Shown here: in pieces, positions 58,674 to 64,000 of the stretch | Layout of the letters: the number at the start of each line of letters is the position of its first letter | How positions within the stretch are numbered: position 1 is the first letter of the stretch | DNA from: Prevotella sp. UBA2742 | Lineage (GTDB): Bacteria; Bacteroidota; Bacteroidia; Bacteroidales; Bacteroidaceae | Assembly (NCBI GenBank): GCA_002353485.1 | Contig: DEJS01000005.1 | Coordinates: 106,216 to 170,215, forward strand | DNA length: 64,000 nt | Direction: 5' to 3' | Notes under the pieces: generated by a model | What the model was told of the DNA's origin: nothing | The model's input: only the letters and a program-made list of their open reading frames with translations | The model's database searches: none | Position numbers and translations under genes: made by a program

Positions 58674-59687
58674 ATGAGAAAGCATCTTCTTTTATTTTTC
58701 TTCAGTTTCATAGTGACAAGTATCTTCGTTGCTTGCAGTACCACGAAGAAAGGGCAGCAGAACAGCCAGCCCGTCGTCGGCATCGAGTTTAATGCCGATT
58801 CGGCTTATGCCTTTTGTGCTGCCCAGTGCAGCTTCGGCCCACGTATAATGAATAGTCAGGCGCACGAACAGTGTGCTCAGTGGATACAGAGCCGCTTCCG
58901 CCAGTATGGCTGTCAGGTGTCGCTGCAGCAGGCTGACTTGCGGGGCTACGATGGTACCATACTTCATAGCACCAACATCATTGCGATCTCTCCGGCGGCT
59001 GCAGGAGACTCTGTCCGGCAGCCGGCGCTCCGTATCCTTCTCTGTGCTCATTGGGACAGCCGGCCATGGGCCGACAACGACCCCGACTCGGTCAACTGGC
59101 ATACCCCGGTGATGGCTGCTAACGACGGCGCTTCGGGCGTCGCCGTGATGCTCGAACTGGCACGTCTGTTACAGCAGCACGACTCGGCACGCGTCGCAGT
59201 CGACTTCGTATGTTTCGATGCAGAAGATTGGGGTGTACCACAGTGGAGCGACCAGATCGACGCCGACTCGTGGGCGTTGGGCGCACAGCACTGGGCATCG
59301 TCGTACAAGACGAAGGACGCTTCAGCCGACTATCATTATGCCATCCTTCTCGATATGGTGGGTGGCCAGGGGGCACGTTTCTATCAGGAGGGCTATTCGC
59401 TGCAGCATGCAAAGAGTGTCGTCGACAAGATATGGCAGGCCGCTGCCGCCGCCGGGTATGGCAGCTTCTTCCCTAATAAGGAAGGAGGCTATGTTACGGA
59501 TGACCATGTGCCGGTCAACGAGAAGGCTGGCATCCCCTGTGCCGACATCATCAATCACTATCCGGACTGTCCTCAGAGCTCGTTCGGTCCTACGTGGCAT
59601 ACCGTCAATGACGACATGCAGCACATAGACAAGAACACGCTGAAGGCCGTCGGGCAGACGCTCGTGCAACTCATTTACTCGGAATAA
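58674..59687 (+). CDS. M28 family lipoprotein, probable glutaminyl-peptide cyclotransferase
   Basis: 337 residues with lipoprotein signal IFVAC (Cys21). M28 core: LLCAHWDSRPWAD (His126, Asp128), AANDGASGVAV (Asp151), CFDAEDWG (Glu184), LLDMVGG (Asp227) and PTWHTVNDD (His309). WDSRPWAD and ANDGASG resemble the Porphyromonas/Prevotella glutaminyl cyclases, which turn N-terminal Gln of exported proteins into pyroglutamate; an aminopeptidase is the alternative. It starts 2 bp after the stop of the peptidase fusion. Confidence 0.82.
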   Translation: MRKHLLLFFFSFIVTSIFVACSTTKKGQQNSQPVVGIEFNADSAYAFCAAQCSFGPRIMNSQAHEQCAQWIQSRFRQYGCQVSLQQADLRGYDGTILHSTNIIAISPAAAGDSVRQPALRILLCAHWDSRPWADNDPDSVNWHTPVMAANDGASGVAVMLELARLLQQHDSARVAVDFVCFDAEDWGVPQWSDQIDADSWALGAQHWASSYKTKDASADYHYAILLDMVGGQGARFYQEGYSLQHAKSVVDKIWQAAAAAGYGSFFPNKEGGYVTDDHVPVNEKAGIPCADIINHYPDCPQSSFGPTWHTVNDDMQHIDKNTLKAVGQTLVQLIYSE

Positions 59688-59690
59688 GCC

Positions 59691-60320
59691 ATGGATGTAT
59701 CTCTTCTCCTGTGTACTGCCCTCCTGGAGTCTATTGTGGCGCTGACGCAGCCGTCATCATGTGCTGCTCCTGATACGCTCGACATAGACAGCCCGACCTT
59801 TGTTCCTACTGTCAAGGTTGGCAAGGTCTTCGAGCATGGTGACAGCATTCAGTACATGGAGATGAATAATGTCTACGTCTTTCCTCCTGTGGCCTTTGAG
59901 AGTAAGAAGCAGGCAAATGCCTACATGCGACTGGTCAAGAATGTCAAGAAGGTGTTGCCCATAGCCAAGGAGGCCAACATGATTATGATGGAGACGGCAG
60001 AGTACCTCGAGACGCTACCTGACAAGAAATCCAAGGACGAGCACATGAAGAGGGTGGAGAAGAGTATTATGAAGGAGTACAAGCCACGGATGAAGAAACT
60101 CACCTACTCGCAGGGCAAGCTGCTCATCAAGCTGATATACCGTGAGAGCCATTCCTCCAGCTACGAGCTTATCCAAGCCTTCCTTGGACCTGTGCGCGCT
60201 GGCTTCTATCAGGCTTTTGCATGGGCCTTCGGTGCTTCGCTGAAGAAACAGTATGATGCAGAGGGTGTCGACCGTCTCACTGAAAGGGTGGTACTGATGG
60301 TTGAAGCAGGACAGCTATGA
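59691..60320 (+). CDS. DUF4294 family protein
   Basis: 209 residues with a hydrophobic N-terminus that is probably a signal peptide. DSIQYMEMNNVYVFPP and the helical KKQANAYMRLVKNVKKVLPIAK part match DUF4294 of Bacteroidetes, and YSQGKLLIKLIYRESHSSSYELI is the conserved C-terminal helix. No catalytic motif is seen; function unknown. The stop overlaps the next gene as ATGA, so it is probably made with the HHH-barrel protein. Confidence 0.85.
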   Translation: MDVSLLLCTALLESIVALTQPSSCAAPDTLDIDSPTFVPTVKVGKVFEHGDSIQYMEMNNVYVFPPVAFESKKQANAYMRLVKNVKKVLPIAKEANMIMMETAEYLETLPDKKSKDEHMKRVEKSIMKEYKPRMKKLTYSQGKLLIKLIYRESHSSSYELIQAFLGPVRAGFYQAFAWAFGASLKKQYDAEGVDRLTERVVLMVEAGQL

Positions 60321-62329
60321 GACTACTACCCCTCGTCGTCTTCCTTCTCCTCTTACCTAACGTAACTTTCTCACAGCAACCCTCCTGGGAGCAACTCCTC
60401 CGCTCCTGGGCTGCTCTTGACGATGCTGACCTCACGGAGGAATCCTACGAGCTTCTGACCGACCTGGCAGAGAACAAACTCAACATCAACCAGGCTACCC
60501 GCGAGGACCTGGAGCGGTTGCCCTTCCTCTCTAACCAGCAGATAGAAGACCTCTGTGAGTATCTTGACTACTATAAACCCGTTCGTTCTCTTAACGAGTT
60601 GCTGCTTATCACCAGCCTCGACTACGACACACGACAGCTCTTCAGGTGTTTCATCACCGTGGGCGATACCCTTCGTAGCGAAAAGCTGCTCCCTTCGCTC
60701 TCGACCATTGCAGCCGACGGACGTCATACCGTCCTGGCTACGCTGAAGGTGCCCACATACGAGCGTAAGGGCGACCGTTACGACTACTTGGGCTATCGCT
60801 ACCGTCACGACATCCGTTATCAGTTCACTTACAGAGACAAGCTCAAGTTCGGCCTTACAGGAGCCCAGGATGCCGGCGAGCCTTTCCTGGCTAACAAAAA
60901 CAAGTGGGGCTACGACTTCTATTCTTATTATTTCCAGCTTCGCCACATGAACCGCCTCGAAGAACTCAATTTGGGTATGTATCGTGTGCAGATGGGCATG
61001 GGACTGGTTATGAACACTGGCTTCCATCTGGGAAAGCTGGCAGCCCTGCAGTCGTTGGGGCGCAGCAGTTATGTGCTGACAGCTCATTCGTCACGTTCTT
61101 CGGCCTCCTACCTCCGCGGTGCTGCTGCTACGCTTCGGATGGCCGACTATTGGCACCTGACAGCATTTGCTTCCTATAGGCCCATTGATGCCACCCTCAA
61201 CGACAACGGTACCGTGCGTACCATCACAGAAGGGACTTATCATCGTACTAAGACCGAGATGAGCAGGAAAGACAATACCCATCTTACTGACCTCGGTGCA
61301 CGAATAACCTACAAGCCGACACTCAGGAATGCCGTTGCCTCTGTCAGTGCCAACGTCCTCTATTCCCGCTTCAGCCGTTCTCTTATGCCTTATAATGTGA
61401 ACGCCTCCAAGAAGTCCGACACGCTGCGCTACCGTCGCTATGCTCTTTCTGGCAACGACTTCCTCAATGCAAGCATCGATTATAACTATACCAACTACCG
61501 GCTTTCCTTCTCTGGCGAGACGGCCGTCAGTCGTGACGGAGCCCTGGCGACCATCCATTCGCTTACCTATCGCCTCTCTGAAGAGTGGACGTTCATGCTG
61601 CTGCATCGCTATTACGACAAGCGCTACACTGCCTATCATGCCTACAGCTTCAGTGAAGGCGGCAGCACACAAAACGAGCATGGCGCATACCTTGGAGCCA
61701 CATGGAAGCCGCGACGCTCCTTGTTTTTTCAGGCGTATGTCGATTATGCCCGTTTCCCATGGGCACGCTATCGGGTCAGTAATGGCAGCGAGGCTTTTGA
61801 TGCTATGATGCTCGCGCGTTCCTTATTATATGATAATACTACTCTTGAAGGTCGCTACCGCTTTCGCATCCGGCAACGCGACGATACTGGGGCGCGTTCC
61901 ATACTGAACACTTACGAGCATCGCGCCCGACTGCGTCTTACTCACCCCCTGCTGCAGACTCAGGTTGATGCTGTCCTCGTTAAGGGTCCTGACGTTTCTT
62001 CTTCAGGCATCATGGTCAGTCAGCAGGCTCAGTGGCAGAACAGCTGGCTACAGCTGAGTGCCAACATAGGATGGTTTCATACTGACGACTACGACAGCCG
62101 CATCTATCAATATGAACGGTCCGTGCTCTACGACTTCTCCTTCCCTATGTACTATGGCCACGGCTTGCGCTATATGCTCATGGCACGGGCCCAATGGCAG
62201 CGCTTCACACTCTCTGCCAAAGTGGCCACCACCAACTACTTCGACCGTGCTGTCATATCAAGCGGCCCACAGCAGATTAACCATTCCGCTATGACCGACA
62301 TTCTTCTACAGCTTCGCGTTCAGTTATAA
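60317..62329 (+). CDS. Predicted outer-membrane beta-barrel with N-terminal helix-hairpin-helix
   Basis: 670 residues: signal peptide with cleavage before Gln20 (NVTFS|QQPSW), helical part (21-45), HHH unit (about 48-110, LNINQATREDLERLPFLSN), then from about 130 alternating amphipathic strands rich in Tyr/Arg/Ser typical of an outer-membrane barrel, ending in a final strand TDILLQLRVQL. The HHH motif usually binds DNA, which is unexpected on an outer-membrane protein. Co-translated with DUF4294. The family is known as HHH-containing hypothetical proteins in Bacteroidetes; no function is established. Confidence 0.82.
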   Translation: MRLLPLVVFLLLLPNVTFSQQPSWEQLLRSWAALDDADLTEESYELLTDLAENKLNINQATREDLERLPFLSNQQIEDLCEYLDYYKPVRSLNELLLITSLDYDTRQLFRCFITVGDTLRSEKLLPSLSTIAADGRHTVLATLKVPTYERKGDRYDYLGYRYRHDIRYQFTYRDKLKFGLTGAQDAGEPFLANKNKWGYDFYSYYFQLRHMNRLEELNLGMYRVQMGMGLVMNTGFHLGKLAALQSLGRSSYVLTAHSSRSSASYLRGAAATLRMADYWHLTAFASYRPIDATLNDNGTVRTITEGTYHRTKTEMSRKDNTHLTDLGARITYKPTLRNAVASVSANVLYSRFSRSLMPYNVNASKKSDTLRYRRYALSGNDFLNASIDYNYTNYRLSFSGETAVSRDGALATIHSLTYRLSEEWTFMLLHRYYDKRYTAYHAYSFSEGGSTQNEHGAYLGATWKPRRSLFFQAYVDYARFPWARYRVSNGSEAFDAMMLARSLLYDNTTLEGRYRFRIRQRDDTGARSILNTYEHRARLRLTHPLLQTQVDAVLVKGPDVSSSGIMVSQQAQWQNSWLQLSANIGWFHTDDYDSRIYQYERSVLYDFSFPMYYGHGLRYMLMARAQWQRFTLSAKVATTNYFDRAVISSGPQQINHSAMTDILLQLRVQL

Positions 62330-62413
62330 AAACCTAAAAATCCAATCTTTTATTTGCTTCCCTCGAATATTCTTCGTAACTTAGCCCTCTGTAAACAATA
62401 CCTATTCTATATT

Positions 62414-63505
62414 ATGGAACTCAACAAGCAAAACTATTGTATCATCCTTGCTGGTGGCAAAGGCCGTCGCCTGTGGCCGTGCAGTCGCGAAAGCATGCCC
62501 AAGCAGTTCATTGACTTCTTCGGAGTAGGACGAACCCAGCTCCAGCAGACTTTCGACCGCTTTGCACGCATACTGCCCAAGGATAACATCATCATCTGTA
62601 CCAATCGTGAGTACGCCCCCATCGTGCGCCAACAGCTTAAAGACCTGCACGAGGAGAACATCATGATAGAACCTGTCAACCGTGGTACGGCACCTACTGT
62701 GGCATGGGCCAACATGCGTGTATGTCGTCGTGACATCAATGGCATGGTGGTTGTCACACCCTCCGATCAGTTTGTACTCAACGACGACGCCTTCTTCCAG
62801 AACATGGCCGAGGCATTCGATTTCGTCGCCCATCACGACCAGCTGCTCGCCATGGGAGTCGAACCCACACGCCCGGAACCAGGCTATGGCTACATACAGA
62901 AGGGCGAACCCACCAGCGACCCTGATATCTATCCTGTCAAGTCGTTCACCGAAAAGCCGGAGCGCGACTTTGCCAAGATGTTTATGGAGTCGGGCGAGTT
63001 CCTGTGGAATACAGGACTCATCTTCGCCAACGCACGCTATCTTAACAACTGCTTCCGTCGACTCTTCCCGGAAGTGGTCAATCCACTTGATGAGCACCTC
63101 GCCAACTTTACCATTGAACGCGAGATGGCCTTCGTCAACGAGCACTACCCCTCCTATCCCAACCTCAGTATCGACCAGGGCGTACTCGAACGATGCGAGG
63201 ATGTCTGTGTCATGCGTTGCGACTTCGGCTGGGCTGACCTCGGCACCTGGCACGCCATCTACGAGTGCAAGAGCAAGGGCGAAGACGACAATGTCGTCAT
63301 CGACTCCGAGGTGATGATGGAAGACTCCCACAACAATGTCATCAAGTTGCCCAAGGGCCGCATTGGTGTCATCAACGGACTCGAAGGCTACATTGTGGCT
63401 GAAGAGGGCAACGTACTGCTCATCTGCAAGAAAGGGGATTCCTCTGCTCTCGTTCGCAAGTACGTCAACGAGGTACAAATGAAATATGGCGACGACTTTA
63501 TCTAA
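62414..63505 (+). CDS. manC: Mannose-1-phosphate guanylyltransferase
   Basis: 363 residues. Nucleotidyltransferase signature ILAGGKGRRLWPCSRESMPKQ with the FTEKPE and LWNTGLI blocks, and a left-handed beta-helix-like C-terminal part. It makes GDP-mannose from GTP and mannose-1-phosphate for polysaccharide, LPS or GDP-fucose. It is the monofunctional form without a fused isomerase domain. The in-frame sequence before 62414 is not coding-like, so MELNKQ is the start. No clear promoter was seen in 62330-62413. Confidence 0.93.
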   Translation: MELNKQNYCIILAGGKGRRLWPCSRESMPKQFIDFFGVGRTQLQQTFDRFARILPKDNIIICTNREYAPIVRQQLKDLHEENIMIEPVNRGTAPTVAWANMRVCRRDINGMVVVTPSDQFVLNDDAFFQNMAEAFDFVAHHDQLLAMGVEPTRPEPGYGYIQKGEPTSDPDIYPVKSFTEKPERDFAKMFMESGEFLWNTGLIFANARYLNNCFRRLFPEVVNPLDEHLANFTIEREMAFVNEHYPSYPNLSIDQGVLERCEDVCVMRCDFGWADLGTWHAIYECKSKGEDDNVVIDSEVMMEDSHNNVIKLPKGRIGVINGLEGYIVAEEGNVLLICKKGDSSALVRKYVNEVQMKYGDDFI

Positions 63506-63551
63506 TAATAAAATAATCGGAAATTTATTTTGCCGTTTCTATTTTTATTCG

Positions 63552-63559
63552 TACCTTTG
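63552..63559 (+). promoter_or_regulatory. tRNA-Leu promoter
   Basis: TACCTTTGCA, 11 bp before the mature 5' end of the tRNA. Confidence 0.85.
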
Positions 63560-63570
63560 CACCCGCTAAA

Positions 63571-63652
63571 GCCCAGATGGCGGAATCGGTAGACGCGCTG
63601 GTCTCAAACACCAGTGGGGAAACCCATCCCGGTTCGAGCCCGGGTCTGGGTA
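63571..63652 (+). tRNA. tRNA-Leu (anticodon CAA)
   Basis: Acceptor GCCCAGA with TCTGGGT, D arm, anticodon stem CTGGT/ACCAG around loop CTCAAAC, a long class II variable arm (TGGG-GAAA-CCCA), T arm CCCGG-TTCGAGC-CCGGG, discriminator A. CCA is not encoded. It reads TTG. Confidence 0.95.
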
Positions 63653-63663
63653 CTAGGCACAAG

Positions 63664-63710
63664 AGAGGGTGCCGTCACTGTTAACAGCCGACGGCACCTC
63701 TTATTTATTA
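63664..63710 (+). terminator. tRNA-Leu terminator
   Basis: GGTGCCGTC (63668-63676) pairs with GACGGCACC (63690-63698), extended by AGAG/CTCT with one bulge, and followed by an AT-rich tail. Confidence 0.8.
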
Positions 63711-63861
63711 ATAATGTATAATGCAGATATGGAAAAAGGCACTTAAGACTTGAAACTATTAAAAAAGCAAAAAATTTGAAGCAGAATATCCTTTGTATGG
63801 GCACAAATGCCCTAAAAAGGCAGTTTTTTTGGCATTTTTTCAAAAAAATGTGCAAAAATCC

Positions 63862-63892
63862 TTGCAAGTTATCAAATTAATGCCTATATTTG
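63862..63892 (+). promoter_or_regulatory. Promoter pointing out of the window
   Basis: TTG at 63862-63864, 20-bp spacer, TATATTTGCA at 63885. Matches the full consensus. Confidence 0.75.
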
Positions 63893-63897
63893 CACCC

Positions 63898-64000
63898 AAA
63901 AACGTGGCTCTGATGCAGGAGACGCGGGTAAGAGATGTGAAAAAACAAGAGAATTGAAGAAATAGAGAATATAAACTTCTTTTTTATTAATTAATTTAAA
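63898..64000 (+). other. Leader region of an unseen downstream gene
   Basis: The sequence after the promoter at 63885 contains no long reading frame up to the window end; only a 14-codon ORF (63913-63957, MQETRVRDVKKQEN) is present. It is purine-rich then very AT-rich and is probably an untranslated leader. The gap 63711-63861 holds only AT-rich DNA with a small hairpin TGCC/GGCA followed by a T-run at about 63806-63826. Confidence 0.4.

Noticed and set aside
63604..63867. 87-codon minus-strand frame over tRNA-Leu
   Set aside because: It reads through the tRNA gene and its terminator.

Overview
This window looks like chromosomal DNA from a member of the Bacteroidales, most like Prevotella and its relatives. 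The evidence is the many Bacteroidetes-type promoters (-7 box TAnnTTTG, usually TACCTTTGCA), the near absence of strong Shine-Dalgarno sites, a complete division and cell-wall cluster of Bacteroidetes type (FtsL-like gene, PASTA-bearing FtsI, extended FtsA), glycine-lipid genes, and exported proteins that keep Gln after the predicted signal cleavage. No phage, insertion sequence, CRISPR array or defence island was seen. Almost all of the DNA is core genome.

Layout. 1-6330: a cut-off family 2 glycosyltransferase behind efp; divergent rpmH; then a PASTA protein - RluD-type pseudouridine synthase - ddl - acyltransferase - NigD-like lipoprotein run. 6344-11183 (minus): pta-ackA followed directly by a DUF6057-like membrane protein and a haem-motif/PD40 lipoprotein. 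11360-13009 (minus): folP and the c-di-AMP synthase cdaA. 13273-16948 (minus): two tandem sodium:neurotransmitter symporter family transporters and a helix-hairpin-helix (HHH) membrane protein, chained by ATGA overlaps. 17021-21015: vanZ-like gene, then (minus) acyl-CoA synthetase - prfB - a 48-residue membrane peptide - CYTH protein. 21243-26889: an M20 peptidase facing a dut - TPR - DUF4292 - EnvC-like operon. 27013-30560 (minus): rpoN, a PAP2-like protein and a fimbrillin-anchor-like lipoprotein. 30698-33997: tRNA-Arg(CCT), dgt, and glsA-glsB.

34031-50589: a candidate structured non-coding RNA, then the dcw cluster mraZ-rsmH-ftsL-ftsI-murE-mraY-murD-ftsW-murG-murC-ftsQ-ftsA-ftsZ and a hemolysin III family gene. 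A putative MraZ operator lies in the mraZ promoter and an internal promoter lies before murG. 50712-52217: an acetyl-CoA hydrolase/succinate-CoA transferase. 52439-55248 (minus): a secreted C10 cysteine protease and xerD-type recombinase. 55295-62329: aroQ, an O-methyltransferase, an Lrp-type regulator, a C26 amidohydrolase-M19 dipeptidase fusion, an M28/glutaminyl-cyclase lipoprotein, DUF4294, and an HHH-containing predicted outer-membrane barrel. The window ends with a mannose-1-phosphate guanylyltransferase, tRNA-Leu(CAA), a terminator and a promoter pointing out of the window.

The most unusual sequence signal is a shared promoter design in front of three unlinked loci (efp, pta-ackA and the CoA-transferase gene). 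Each has exactly four 7-bp repeats ending exactly 9 bp upstream of TACCTTTGCA, where the -33 element is normally expected. Two sets of 11-bp intergenic repeats, one arranged as a roughly 90-bp hairpin, and a possible RNA gene upstream of mraZ are the other features that genes do not explain.
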